Shown here one piece after another: positions 47,538 through 62,760 of a DNA stretch of 64,000 nucleotides. The position numbers and the translations under genes are program-made. Position 1 is the first letter of the stretch, and the number at the start of each line of letters is the position of its first letter. The notes beneath the pieces are model-generated. The model was not told the DNA's origin. It did no database searches and saw nothing but the letters and a program-made list of their open reading frames with translations. Source of the stretch: Acidovorax sp. 107 (GTDB lineage Bacteria; Pseudomonadota; Gammaproteobacteria; Burkholderiales; Burkholderiaceae_C); contig NZ_QBTZ01000001.1 in assembly GCF_003058055.1 (NCBI RefSeq), positions 4,110,001 to 4,174,000 on the forward strand, written 5' to 3'.

Positions 47538-49672
47538 AACAACATAGTGGCAATTTTTTTAGTTACTGCCGTGGCGCTGCTGTTGGCGTTTCAGCTATTT
47601 TTATATCCCTTGGAGCGGCTGCGCAAGGAGCTATTAGTTCAATCTCTGCAAGCGTTCAAGCAGGGGTTGAGACGTTGAAAATTGATTTTACTGAGTCGAT
47701 TGTTAATAATCCAACAGGTTTTGCTACGCAATCTCCTGCGAGAATTGCTTTGGATTTTCAAGGGGTTGGTAATTCATCCGGAAAATCGGCCTATGAGGTC
47801 AATCTTGGTAATTTGAAATCTGTTAACGTCGTTCAAGCAGGCGAGCGCGCTCGCGTCGTCCTTAACTTAAAGTCCCCGGCGGCTTACAAAACCGAGCTCC
47901 AAGGTAAATCCCTTTTTCTATCGTTGGAGCCTATTTCGGGTGTATCGCCGGCCGCTCCAAATTCTGTAGTCGCTTTTTCGGAAGGTCAAAATAGAGATGT
48001 GTTACCGCTGAGGGATATCGATTTCCGCCGTGGTTCCGATGGCTCAGGGAGGGTGATTGTTAATTTAACAAGCAATCAAGTGGGTGTTGATCTGCAGCAA
48101 CAGGCCAAAGGCATCGTTGTGGAATTCATGCGGTCGTCTTTGCCAGAAGGATTGCGCCGTCGGCTGGACGTTACAGACTTTGGTACGCCAGTGCAGACGG
48201 TGACTGCAACGCAGTCTGGTGAACGGGTGCGCATGCTGATTGAGTCCAATGGTGACTGGGAACATAGCGCTTACCAGACAGATAACCAATTTGTGGTCGA
48301 AATACGCCAGAAAAAAGTCGATCTTAGTAAGCTGACCCAAGGTCCTGGCTATTCTGGTGAAAAACTTTCATTGAATTTCCAAAATATCGAAGTTCGATCC
48401 TTGTTGCAAGTCATTGCTGATTTTACCAATTTTAATATTGTTACTTCGGATACAGTCACAGGCGCCTTGACTTTGCGACTTAAGGACGTTCCTTGGGATC
48501 AGGCGCTTCAAATTATCATGGATGCTAAGGGTCTCGGTATGCGCAAGACTGGCTCTGTGCTCTGGATCGCGCCTAAAGACGAAATTGATGCTCGGACAAA
48601 GAAGGATTTTGAAGCCGCTCAGGCTATTCAAAAATTGGAGCCACTGAAAACTCAGGCGTATCAACTTAACTATGCAAAGGCCGCTGATATTCTTACACAG
48701 TTAACGACGAGTTCTGGTTCCTCGGGCGGGGCGACGGGCACTCGATTCCTGTCAGAGCGAGGAAGTGCTATCTCTGAGCCTAGAACCAACCAGTTGTTTG
48801 TTACTGATACAGCTAGTAAGTTGGAAGAGGTTCGTTTGTTGCTGGCAAGTTTGGATGTTGCCGTGCGTCAAGTGCTCATTGAAGCGCGGATTGTCGAAGC
48901 GCGAGATACCTTCGGTCGCTCGCTCGGGGTTCGACTAGGGGGTACAGATTTGCGTGCCAATCGTGGTGGCGATGGCGGGTATGGGCTTGGCGGTAATAAT
49001 CGCGTCGCTTTCGGCACTTCTTACAATGACGCCGTTGCATCGAGTGGTGCTGGTGGAACAACGAGTACTAGTGGTAATTTTGTGAATTTACCAGCCAGCC
49101 TCTCCAATGTGACCGGTGTTGGTAGCTTTGCACTTTCGATTTTTAATTCTGCTGCGAATCGCTTCTTGACGCTTGAGTTGTCTGCCATGGAGGCAGATGG
49201 AAAAGGTCGTATTGTTTCAAGTCCCCGTATCATTACAGCAGATCAAACCAAGGCATTGATCGAGCAGGGTACAGAGTATCCCTATGCTGTTACTGCGCCG
49301 AATGGAGCCACTACCCTTGCATTCAAAAAGGCTGTTCTCAAGCTAGAGGTCACGCCGCAGATCACTCCAGAAGGAAATATCATTCTGGATCTGGATGTTA
49401 ATAAAGATAGTCGCGGCGAGACTACCACTCAGGGCGTGGCAATCGATACCAAACACGTGAAGACACAGATTCTGATTGAAAACGGTGGAACTGTGGTTAT
49501 TGGCGGTATTTTTGAGATGGAAGAAACCAATCAGGAAAATAAGATACCGGTTTTGGGAGATGTTCCTGTTGTTGGGAATCTTTTCAAAAGCAGAACAAAA
49601 GAATCTACAAAACGCGAGATGCTGGTTTTCATTACACCCAAGGTGATTTCTGACAACGGGCCTAGAAAATAA
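47534..49672 (+). CDS. pilQ: Type IV pilus secretin PilQ
   Basis: A 712-residue outer-membrane secretin. After a signal peptide (to about residue 30) come two AMIN-type peptidoglycan-binding domains, an STN/N0 domain (LNFQNIEVRSLLQVIADFTN), an N1 domain and the secretin core (VEARDTFGRSLGVRLG; LELSAMEADGKGRIVSSPRI; KIPVLGDVPVVGNLFKS). It forms the gated channel for the pilus fibre. Last canonical gene of the operon. Confidence 0.96.
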   Translation: MKQHSGNFFSYCRGAAVGVSAIFISLGAAAQGAISSISASVQAGVETLKIDFTESIVNNPTGFATQSPARIALDFQGVGNSSGKSAYEVNLGNLKSVNVVQAGERARVVLNLKSPAAYKTELQGKSLFLSLEPISGVSPAAPNSVVAFSEGQNRDVLPLRDIDFRRGSDGSGRVIVNLTSNQVGVDLQQQAKGIVVEFMRSSLPEGLRRRLDVTDFGTPVQTVTATQSGERVRMLIESNGDWEHSAYQTDNQFVVEIRQKKVDLSKLTQGPGYSGEKLSLNFQNIEVRSLLQVIADFTNFNIVTSDTVTGALTLRLKDVPWDQALQIIMDAKGLGMRKTGSVLWIAPKDEIDARTKKDFEAAQAIQKLEPLKTQAYQLNYAKAADILTQLTTSSGSSGGATGTRFLSERGSAISEPRTNQLFVTDTASKLEEVRLLLASLDVAVRQVLIEARIVEARDTFGRSLGVRLGGTDLRANRGGDGGYGLGGNNRVAFGTSYNDAVASSGAGGTTSTSGNFVNLPASLSNVTGVGSFALSIFNSAANRFLTLELSAMEADGKGRIVSSPRIITADQTKALIEQGTEYPYAVTAPNGATTLAFKKAVLKLEVTPQITPEGNIILDLDVNKDSRGETTTQGVAIDTKHVKTQILIENGGTVVIGGIFEMEETNQENKIPVLGDVPVVGNLFKSRTKESTKREMLVFITPKVISDNGPRK

Positions 49673-49692
49673 TTCACCACTCTTTGATTGAC

Positions 49693-50829
49693 ATGAAAAA
49701 TATACTGAAAACTCTACTGATAGTGGCTGCAAGTACACTAATTGCTGCATGTGGTGGCGGTGGCGGTGGCGGCGGAACTCCTAATGGGCCTTCTGCGACC
49801 TTGAGAGTTTATCCACCGGTGGATGCCATCAGTTTACCTGTTGGTGCCAGTGGATCGACTGGTATTGAGGTGCGCGGAGGCAAGGCGCCTTACGGCGTCA
49901 TCAGCTCCGACGCTTCGGTCAGTGCCATGTTGTCTACGGATGGGATATTGTTTATTTCTGGAAACAGTGACGGTACATCTACGCTGACTGTGTACGATGA
50001 GAGCCTGCCTGTCCAGCAGGTGAAAATCACGGTGACCGCAAAAGCGGTTCCTTTGGCGAGTAGCGCGGGTACTGCGATTACATTGCGGCCGAACCAATCC
50101 GTTCAATTCAATGTTCGCGGTGGTGTTGCCCCCTATTCTGTAAATAGTTCGGATACCGGTGTCGTCAGCGCTTCTATTTCAGGCTCTACGGTGACTCTGG
50201 TGGGTATGCCAAAATCGGGCTCTGCAACTATTTTGATTACTGATGCGGCTGGTGCGACTCTGAGCGTAACGGCCACCGTTCAGATTAGCTCATTGAGTGT
50301 ATCTCCGGCGTCGATCACGGGTCCGGCTGGTACCGCAAACACTGTGGCAATCAGCGGAGGGGTTGCTCCATATACCGTGAGTTCGACGAATACGGCTGTG
50401 GCTACGGCGACCCTTTCTGGTTCTTCCGTCAATGTGAGCCTGGTCTCTCAGGGCGCTTCAGAGGTTAAAATCACGGACGCTGCTAATACCTCCTTGGTCG
50501 TCTCCGTCACGGTTACGAGCAATGTGTTGCAAGTTTCTCCCGCGAATCAAACGGTAGACGAAAAGAGCGCAACTTCCACAACGTTGACCTATTTGATTGC
50601 GGGTGGTACTGCGCCCTACACACCGCTGGTGAGTCCTGCGGACAGAAGTTACTTCACGACACTTTCGATTGCCGGTACCGCGCTGACCGCTACGCTTCCT
50701 GATTCAACGACAGGACCAAGGTGCGTTACTGCCGACAAAGTTATTCCAATCGATATTTATGACTCGAAGCTTGTCAAGCAGACTGTTTCCGTCACCATCA
50801 AGGATGGTGGTGCTGTGGCATGCCCATGA
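49693..50829 (+). CDS. Lipoprotein with four Ig-like repeats
   Basis: A 378-residue predicted lipoprotein (Cys20 in LIAAC, then eight Gly) followed by four repeats of about 80 residues. Each repeat carries a GGxAPY motif (62-67, 143-148, 222-227, 304-309) and a conserved A-x-L/I-S-G-S turn, as in bacterial Ig-like (BIG) domains. It starts 20 bp after pilQ and ends at a strong terminator, so it is probably the last cistron of the pil operon. aroK is usual at this spot. A surface or pilus-associated role is a guess; no catalytic motif is seen. Confidence 0.82.
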   Translation: MKNILKTLLIVAASTLIAACGGGGGGGGTPNGPSATLRVYPPVDAISLPVGASGSTGIEVRGGKAPYGVISSDASVSAMLSTDGILFISGNSDGTSTLTVYDESLPVQQVKITVTAKAVPLASSAGTAITLRPNQSVQFNVRGGVAPYSVNSSDTGVVSASISGSTVTLVGMPKSGSATILITDAAGATLSVTATVQISSLSVSPASITGPAGTANTVAISGGVAPYTVSSTNTAVATATLSGSSVNVSLVSQGASEVKITDAANTSLVVSVTVTSNVLQVSPANQTVDEKSATSTTLTYLIAGGTAPYTPLVSPADRSYFTTLSIAGTALTATLPDSTTGPRCVTADKVIPIDIYDSKLVKQTVSVTIKDGGAVACP

Positions 50830-50847
50830 CAAGATAATATGTTAAGT

Positions 50848-50878
50848 AAAAAAGGCCAATTTCTAATTGGCCTTTTTT
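50848..50878 (+). terminator. Strong rho-independent terminator ending the pil operon
   Basis: AAAAAAGGCCAATT and AATTGGCCTTTTTT form a perfect 14-bp stem with a TCT loop. It separates the lipoprotein gene from aroB. Confidence 0.95.
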
Positions 50879-50918
50879 CTTTGGAAATTGTTTTGGCTAA
50901 GATTGGTGTATTTTACAA

Positions 50919-52010
50919 ATGAGCCTTGTGAAAATAGATTTGGGTGACAGAGCATACCAAATTCAAATTGGCAATGATGTCGACATAGCGCAGTCCCTTG
51001 CTTCTGCCAATGTACGCGCCAAAATTGCAGTTGTTGTTACAAATGTGATTGTTGCCAAATTGCATCTTGATCGCGTGGTCGCTGTATTGGGTGAAGTATT
51101 TGACAAAGTTCATGTGATTGAGCTGCCGGATGGCGAGTCATTTAAAACTTGGAATTCGCTCGACCAAATATTCACCTCACTTTTGAGCTGGGAGTGTGAT
51201 CGAAAGACCGTACTGTTTGCTTTGGGCGGCGGTGTGATCGGTGATTTGACGGGATTTGCGGCAGCGACTTACATGCGTGGCGTGCCCTTTGTGCAACTCC
51301 CAACGACGTTGCTCGCTCAGGTTGACTCTTCGGTGGGCGGAAAAACCGCCATCAATCACCCGTTGGGGAAAAATATGATTGGGGCTTTCTACCAGCCGCA
51401 ATTGGTCGTCTGCGATCTGAGTACATTGAACACCTTGCCTGCAGGGGAGCTCAGTGCCGGCTTGGCTGAGGTTATTAAATACGGACCTATTGCAGATGCT
51501 GAGTTCATGGCGTGGCTCGAACGCAACTTGGATTCGGTTCTATCGAGGGAGCCCAATGCGCTCGCTTATGTGGTCCAGCGAAGCTGTGAAATCAAAGCGT
51601 GGGTGGTAAGCCAAGACGAGAAAGAGTTTGGCCTGCGCGCTATCTTGAATTTCGGCCACACATTTGGTCACGCGATTGAGGCCGGCATGGGCTACGGTGT
51701 CTGGCTGCATGGCGAGGGTGTCGCGGCCGGTATGGTGATGGCGGCCGAGCTTTCCAGGCGGTTGGGTTTGGTGGATGCTGATTTTGTTCAGCGATTGACC
51801 GCGCTGATTCGGCGAGCTGGGCTGCCAATCAAAGGGGCTGTTATAGATGCGAATGACAATGCGGGCCGCTACTTGGAGTTGATGCGGGTGGATAAAAAGG
51901 CCGAGGGCGGCGAAATTCGTTTTGTGTTGATTGATGGCCTTGGTAAGGCGATAGTGCGTACCGCGCCAGACGCTCTGGTGCGTGAGGTCATCGATGCTTG
52001 CTGCGAATGA
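50919..52010 (+). CDS. aroB: 3-dehydroquinate synthase
   Basis: Second enzyme of the shikimate pathway, converting DAHP to 3-dehydroquinate with NAD+ and a divalent metal. The 363-residue protein has the NAD-binding GGGVIGDLTGFAAATYMRG, the active-site LPTTLLAQVDSSVGGKTAIN, and the zinc ligands in AEVIKYG and NFGHTFGHAIE. The shikimate kinase gene that normally precedes it is absent from this window. Confidence 0.97.
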   Translation: MSLVKIDLGDRAYQIQIGNDVDIAQSLASANVRAKIAVVVTNVIVAKLHLDRVVAVLGEVFDKVHVIELPDGESFKTWNSLDQIFTSLLSWECDRKTVLFALGGGVIGDLTGFAAATYMRGVPFVQLPTTLLAQVDSSVGGKTAINHPLGKNMIGAFYQPQLVVCDLSTLNTLPAGELSAGLAEVIKYGPIADAEFMAWLERNLDSVLSREPNALAYVVQRSCEIKAWVVSQDEKEFGLRAILNFGHTFGHAIEAGMGYGVWLHGEGVAAGMVMAAELSRRLGLVDADFVQRLTALIRRAGLPIKGAVIDANDNAGRYLELMRVDKKAEGGEIRFVLIDGLGKAIVRTAPDALVREVIDACCE

Positions 52011-52077
52011 ATGTCAGTCCTAGCTTCAATGCCCGTGGCGCTGAGGCGCATGCAACACTTCGCGCAAGGGCTGGGTC

Positions 52078-53256
52078 GTGACCGAGGGGGGCGAATTGCT
52101 GCCTTGTGCATGTGATCCAGTTCGTACCCGAGGGCGGCGCTATCCAGAGGCGCCTCCTCCCACGCGCTCCGAATACCAGCGTGACCGCGACCGGATCGTG
52201 CATTCCACTGCGTTTCGTCGGCTGGTCTACAAGACCCAGGTATTTCTCAACCACGAGGGGGATCTGTTTCGTACGCGGTTGACCCATTCGTTAGAAGTGG
52301 CACAGCTGGGGCGTTCTATTGCGCGTTCGTTGCAGATCAACGAAGACTTGGTCGAGGCCATCGCTTTGGCCCATGACCTTGGGCATACCCCGTTTGGACA
52401 TGCTGGACAGGATGCCTTGAATGGTTGCATGGCCGGCTTTGGCGGCTTTGAGCACAACCTCCAAAGCCTGAGGGTCGTGGACCAGTTGGAAGAGCGCTAT
52501 CCGGTGTACGACGGACTGAACCTCACGTTTGAAACTCGCGAAGGAATTCTCAAGCACTGCTCACGCGCGCACGCCAGGCAGTTGGAAGACCTGGAGCCTA
52601 ACGGAGTTGGCGTGCGGTTCCTGCGCAACGAGCGGCCGAGCCTGGAGGCGCAGTTGTGCAATTTGGCCGACGAGATTGCGTACAACGCGCACGACATTGA
52701 CGACGGTGTGCGTTCGGGGTTAATCACCCTTGCCCAATTGCAGGATGTTCCCTTGTTCGACGCGTACCGTTTGTCAGCCGAGGCGGAGCATCCCGCCCTG
52801 ATCGAACCATCGATGCACCGCCGGCTGCTGTACGAGGCGATCCGGCGGATGCTGAGCGCGCAGGTGTATGACGTGATCGACGCCACCAAAGCGGCATTGC
52901 TTGCGCATGCGCCTACTCACTCAGATGAGGTGCGGCGACTCCCGGTCCTGGTGCGATTCAGCGACGACATGCGCGAACGCTCCAAGGTTCTGAAGCAGTT
53001 CCTCTTTCGGCACCTGTACCGACACCCCCGCGTGATGGAAACCACCGGTCATGCAAGAGACATCGTGCGCGAGTTGTTTGAGGCTTACACCACCGAGCCT
53101 CGAGAAATGAAACCAGCGTTCGCCGCGCAGGCGTTGGCGGGTGACGGGCAGGGGCGGGCTCGGGCCGTGGCTGACTTTATTGCCGGAATGACGGATCGCT
53201 TTGCTGTGCGAGAGCATGAGCGCCTCACGGGGCGGCGACTGCTGCAGGAGCAGTGA
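52078..53256 (+). CDS. dgt: dGTP triphosphohydrolase-like HD-domain protein
   Basis: A 392-residue HD-superfamily phosphohydrolase of the shorter dGTPase type, cutting dNTPs to nucleoside and triphosphate. The metal site is LTHSLEVAQ, then ALAHDLGHTPFGHAG, then NLADEIAYNAHDIDDG. The N-terminal ...IVHSTAFRRLVYKTQVF is typical. It starts at GTG 52078, 67 bp after aroB; a short 24-codon frame from 52007 ends at the same GTGA. The order aroB-dgt-gltB is conserved in Burkholderiales. Confidence 0.92.
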   Translation: MTEGGELLPCACDPVRTRGRRYPEAPPPTRSEYQRDRDRIVHSTAFRRLVYKTQVFLNHEGDLFRTRLTHSLEVAQLGRSIARSLQINEDLVEAIALAHDLGHTPFGHAGQDALNGCMAGFGGFEHNLQSLRVVDQLEERYPVYDGLNLTFETREGILKHCSRAHARQLEDLEPNGVGVRFLRNERPSLEAQLCNLADEIAYNAHDIDDGVRSGLITLAQLQDVPLFDAYRLSAEAEHPALIEPSMHRRLLYEAIRRMLSAQVYDVIDATKAALLAHAPTHSDEVRRLPVLVRFSDDMRERSKVLKQFLFRHLYRHPRVMETTGHARDIVRELFEAYTTEPREMKPAFAAQALAGDGQGRARAVADFIAGMTDRFAVREHERLTGRRLLQEQ

Positions 53257-53542
53257 GAGGCCTCTAGGCGCTCACCGTGCAGCGCATTTTGACGGTTGGG
53301 GTGCCAGTTCGCGAGATCCGTGGAGCGAGCATCAAGGCAAATAGAGGAGGCATTCCTGCAACGGATTCCTTCATAACGGTGCTAGATTCATTCGTCGATG
53401 TAGATCGGTAGTCACTCAATGGCGCGCGCGCGGTGACCCGTCTTGTCGGCGTCTCATCGCGGTGTATCCGCTATTGTTCGATGGTCGGATGACGGGTCCC
53501 GATAAAATCCAAGCTTCCTCTTCAGCGCTCGCGCGCGCGCTC
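53257..53542. other. Intergenic region before the DUF1415 gene
   Basis: Nothing definite is visible. Two alternating CG runs (53421-53433 and 53527-53541) and an A/T-rich GATAAAAT near 53500 are present. Earlier in-frame starts for the following gene exist at 53462 and 53489, so part may be coding. Confidence 0.4.
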
Positions 53543-54202
53543 ATGACATCCTCCGTTACGGCCGCCGACGCGGCGACTCTCCCTCATTCTGTTGACCCCT
53601 ACATCTACGACACCGTTCGGTGGTTGGAGAGGGCGGTCATTGGGTTGAATCTTTGCCCTTTTGCGAAGGCAGTGCATGTCAAAGGGCAGATCCACTATGT
53701 GGTGACTTTGACTACGGCAACCCAGGATGTGCTGGACTTGCTGCGCGTAGAACTCGCAGCGCTCGCAAATATGCCGTCAGAGGTCCGGGACACCACCTTG
53801 CTGGTGATTCCGCACTGTTTGCAGGATTTTCTGGACTTCAATGATTTCCTGGGCGAGGCAGAGGAGGTGCTGTACGCCCTGGGGCTGGAAGGTACGCTCC
53901 AAGTAGCGAGCTTTCACCCGCAATTCCAGTTCGCGGGCACCGATATGGACGACGTGACCAATTGCACCAACCGCTCACCGTACCCTATGCTGCATCTACT
54001 CAGAGAGGCCAGCATCGATCGTGCCGTTGCGGTGTTCCCGGAGGCAGAGGCCATCTTCGAGCGCAACATGGAAGTGCTGGAGGAGATGGGCATGGCCGGT
54101 TGGCAGTCGCTGGACGTTGGACCTCATGCCGGCGAAGTTGACAAAGCGGCGGTCAACATTGCAGGCGGCAGCAACGAGCCCGCACAAGGCACCGTTCTAT
54201 GA
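53543..54202 (+). CDS. DUF1415-family protein
   Basis: A 219-residue cytoplasmic protein of the DUF1415 family, function unknown. Conserved features are WLERAVIGLNLCPFAKAV, LVIPHCLQDFLDFNDFLGEA, SFHPQFQFAGTD and NRSPYPMLHLLRE. The paired Cys-Pro-Phe and His residues hint at metal or redox chemistry, but nothing is proven. The start is uncertain (53462, 53489 and 53543 are in frame; 53543 is chosen by family length). Its stop overlaps the next gene by four bases. Confidence 0.82.
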   Translation: MTSSVTAADAATLPHSVDPYIYDTVRWLERAVIGLNLCPFAKAVHVKGQIHYVVTLTTATQDVLDLLRVELAALANMPSEVRDTTLLVIPHCLQDFLDFNDFLGEAEEVLYALGLEGTLQVASFHPQFQFAGTDMDDVTNCTNRSPYPMLHLLREASIDRAVAVFPEAEAIFERNMEVLEEMGMAGWQSLDVGPHAGEVDKAAVNIAGGSNEPAQGTVL

Positions 54203-55146
54203 AGCAGCAAAAACCATCGCCAGCGGCGTCCGGCGAACGGGTTCGTGGCAAAGGCAAACCCCAAAGCGAGAGTGCTGAGTTGCAGGAGCTGCGGCCTGGC
54301 CAATCCATCGAGCTGCTCAAGGAGTTGCATATCCTCACACGCGAGGGACGTCTCAACCAGGACTCGCGTCGCAAGCTCAAGCAGGTGTACCACCTGTTCA
54401 ATTTCATCGAACCCTTGCTGACAGAGCCTTCTGCACACGGCGGCGGGCCCACGTTGGCTGACCACGGCGCGGGCAAGTCCTATCTGGGCTTCATCCTGTA
54501 CGACCTGTATTTCAGGGCTTTGGGCCACGGGCATATCTACGGGGTGGAAACACGGGGTGAACTGGTGGAGAAGTCGCGGGCACTTGCCCAGCGACTTCAC
54601 TTTGAGCGGATGTCGTTCCTGAATCTGTCGGTGGCCGAATCGGCCGATGCCCGTGAACTGCCAGCCCAGATCGATGTGGTCACCGCTTTGCACGCCTGCG
54701 ATACAGCGACCGATGACGCTATTGCCTTCGGGCTTCAAAAAAAGGCCCGGGCCATGGTCTTGGTGCCTTGCTGCCAGGCCGAAATGGCGGCCTGCCTGCG
54801 CCAAGGCAAGGCCGTCCAACTGGCGCGTACGCCCCTGGCGGAGTTGTGGCGTCATCCCTTGCACACCCGCGAGCTGGGCAGTCAGGTGACCAACGTGCTG
54901 CGTTGCCTGTACCTGGAGGCCAGCGGTTACCAGGTCACTGTGACGGAGCTGGTGGGGTGGGAGCACAGCATGAAGAACGAACTCATCATCGCGCGCTACA
55001 CAGGGCAGAAAAAACGCAGTGCCGCCGAGCGGTTGCGGGCACTCTTGGGCGAGTTTGGCCTGGAGCAGGCCATGGGTGCGCGTTTTGGCGTGTCCGCGTT
55101 GACAGATTCGCTGCTGGATGGGGCTGAGGCGGCGATCCCGGGCTGA
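54199..55146 (+). CDS. Class I SAM-dependent methyltransferase (Methyltransf_32-like)
   Basis: A 315-residue protein with a Rossmann methyltransferase core: ADHGAGKSYLGFILYDL (SAM-binding motif I), IYGVETRGELVEKS, VVTALHACDTATDDAI and MVLVPCCQAEM. The HACD...PCCQ pair resembles the METTL25/Methyltransf_32 group acting on RNA or protein. The N-terminal 30 residues are basic and disordered. Coupled to DUF1415 (ATGA overlap). Substrate unknown. Confidence 0.8.
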   Translation: MKQQKPSPAASGERVRGKGKPQSESAELQELRPGQSIELLKELHILTREGRLNQDSRRKLKQVYHLFNFIEPLLTEPSAHGGGPTLADHGAGKSYLGFILYDLYFRALGHGHIYGVETRGELVEKSRALAQRLHFERMSFLNLSVAESADARELPAQIDVVTALHACDTATDDAIAFGLQKKARAMVLVPCCQAEMAACLRQGKAVQLARTPLAELWRHPLHTRELGSQVTNVLRCLYLEASGYQVTVTELVGWEHSMKNELIIARYTGQKKRSAAERLRALLGEFGLEQAMGARFGVSALTDSLLDGAEAAIPG

Positions 55147-55237
55147 CGGTGGCTTGGTGATTGGCGAAAGGTGGCGTGCAGTTTGGCGCACTTCCCAACC
55201 ATGGGGGCTGCCGATCTGGCTGTCGGGGTCTTGTTGG

Positions 55238-56103
55238 AATAAATAGGGACAGGTTTATGATCGCGGCCATTCCACTCCCGATCCATGACCCATGGCCCGT
55301 TTGCCCCGCCTGACCCTGCCGGGTCATCTGCACCACGTCATCTTGCGGGGCAACAACCGCCAACCCATCTTTGCTGGAGCGGACGATTTTGAGACCCTGC
55401 TGGCGCTGCTGACAGATCACGCGCAGAAATACGCCGTCGCCGTCCATGCTTACGTGCTGATGGACAACCACTTCCATTTGCTGGTCACACCTACCACGCC
55501 AGATGGGTTGCCCCAGATGATGCAGGCAGTGGGGCGCCGGTACGTGCAGTACTTCAACCGTCGACATGCCCGCACCGGCACGCTTTGGGAGGGCCGCTAC
55601 CGCTCTACCGTGCTGCAGCCAGAACGTTACCTGTTGGCGTGCATGGTGTACCTGGATCTCAATCCCGTGCGGGCCGGACTGGTGCAGCAGCCTGCTGACT
55701 ACCCGTGGTCGAGCCACGCCCACTGGCTGGGCCTGCGCAACGACCGGTGGTTGACACCGCACGCGCTGTATTGGGCGCTGGGCAACACCCCCTTTGCGCG
55801 CGAGGCGGCCTACGCCGCGCTGGTGCAGGCAGGCTTGGGCGCGTCGGTCCTAGCGTCGCTGACCGATTCAGCACTCAGCGGCTGGGCCCTGGGGGACGCC
55901 GATTTCCTTGGGAGTCTGCAACAGCAGACCCCGCGGCGTGTGACTCGCGGGATGCCTGGCAGACCTCGAACTGCAGAAAAGGCATAAAAACAAACTGATG
56001 TGCTGGTGCTATATGGGCAACATGCTATAGATTTTAATATGTCCCCAATATTGTGGCGGCGCTTGTCATTGGTTGTTAAATAAGAATCTGACCCCAATTA
56101 ATT
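55238..56103 (+). mobile_element. RAYT-type transposase element with imperfect terminal repeats
   Basis: Left end AATAAATAGGGACAGGTTTA (55238-55258). At the right end the minus strand reads AATTAATTGGGGTCAGATTC (56103 down to 56081). The two are similar in inverted orientation, and a third related motif (minus strand AATATTGGGGACAT) lies near 56037-56051. The single gene inside is the Y1 transposase. The boundaries are inferred from these motifs only. Confidence 0.45.
55292..55987 (+). CDS. REP-associated tyrosine transposase (RAYT, Y1 family)
   Basis: A 231-residue single-strand-DNA transposase of the IS200-like Y1 superfamily. It has the HUH motif His60-Phe-His62 in MDNHFHLLV and a nearby candidate nucleophile tyrosine (Tyr84 or Tyr87) in RRYVQYFNRRHARTGTLWEGR. 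NPVRAGLV and PWSSHAHW are RAYT hallmarks. It appears intact. RAYT enzymes act on REP hairpins, which is notable given the dispersed repeats in this window. Codon use resembles its neighbours, suggesting long residence. Confidence 0.92.
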   Translation: MARLPRLTLPGHLHHVILRGNNRQPIFAGADDFETLLALLTDHAQKYAVAVHAYVLMDNHFHLLVTPTTPDGLPQMMQAVGRRYVQYFNRRHARTGTLWEGRYRSTVLQPERYLLACMVYLDLNPVRAGLVQQPADYPWSSHAHWLGLRNDRWLTPHALYWALGNTPFAREAAYAALVQAGLGASVLASLTDSALSGWALGDADFLGSLQQQTPRRVTRGMPGRPRTAEKA

Positions 56104-56168
56104 TGCTTGCCAAAATATGCTGCAATGCACTAATCTCAGCTCCCCTGCGAAAAATATAGGAGTGCGCC

Positions 56169-60902
<4,734 letters not shown>

Positions 60903-60950
60903 GGCGTCGCCATCCCCCTTCGCACAGCATTCATAGACAAGGATATCGTC

Positions 60951-62429
<1,479 letters not shown>

Positions 62430-62455
62430 TCCTGCGCATTGCGCACTTTCCCTGC

Positions 62456-62477
62456 AACGGCGCCTTCGGGCGCCGTT
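62456..62477 (+). terminator. Probable terminator hairpin after gltD
   Basis: AACGGCGCC and GGCGCCGTT form a perfect 9-bp stem with a stable TTCG tetraloop. Only a short T-tract follows (GTTTGT), so it may terminate weakly or protect the mRNA end. Confidence 0.55.
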
Positions 62478-62734
62478 TGTCCATGTGCTTGGGCTTGGGT
62501 TGGTGGCAGGAGGGTTGGAGGGTGAAGCGCAGGCAGGGCGCTACCATGCCCCGAAAGGCCCGTGGGCGGCCGGTAGCCCGGGCCGTAGTGTGTGGTGCCC
62601 GCAACCCCCAAGGGTGGGGAATGGCGGGGCGTCAGCCTGATGGATGCTTTGTTGGCACAATCAGAGGTTCTGTCAATCCGGGCTTGCCTCGGTCCCGCAC
62701 GATCCGGGGCCGCCGTCAGGTGTACTTTTTCTTT

Positions 62735-62760
62735 ACAAACATGCATGAATGTATGTTTGT
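62735..62760. promoter_or_regulatory. AcrR/TtgR-like inverted repeat upstream of mlaF
   Basis: ACAAACATGCAT-GA-ATGTATGTTTGT is a 12-2-12 inverted repeat with one mismatch. It shares TGAATGTATGT with the E. coli AcrR operator. No TetR/AcrR gene adjoins it here, so the binding protein would have to act from elsewhere. Confidence 0.5.

Noticed and set aside
53421..53541. Alternating CG runs as Z-DNA or a regulatory element
   Set aside because: Short CG runs are expected by chance at this GC content and no other signal supports them.
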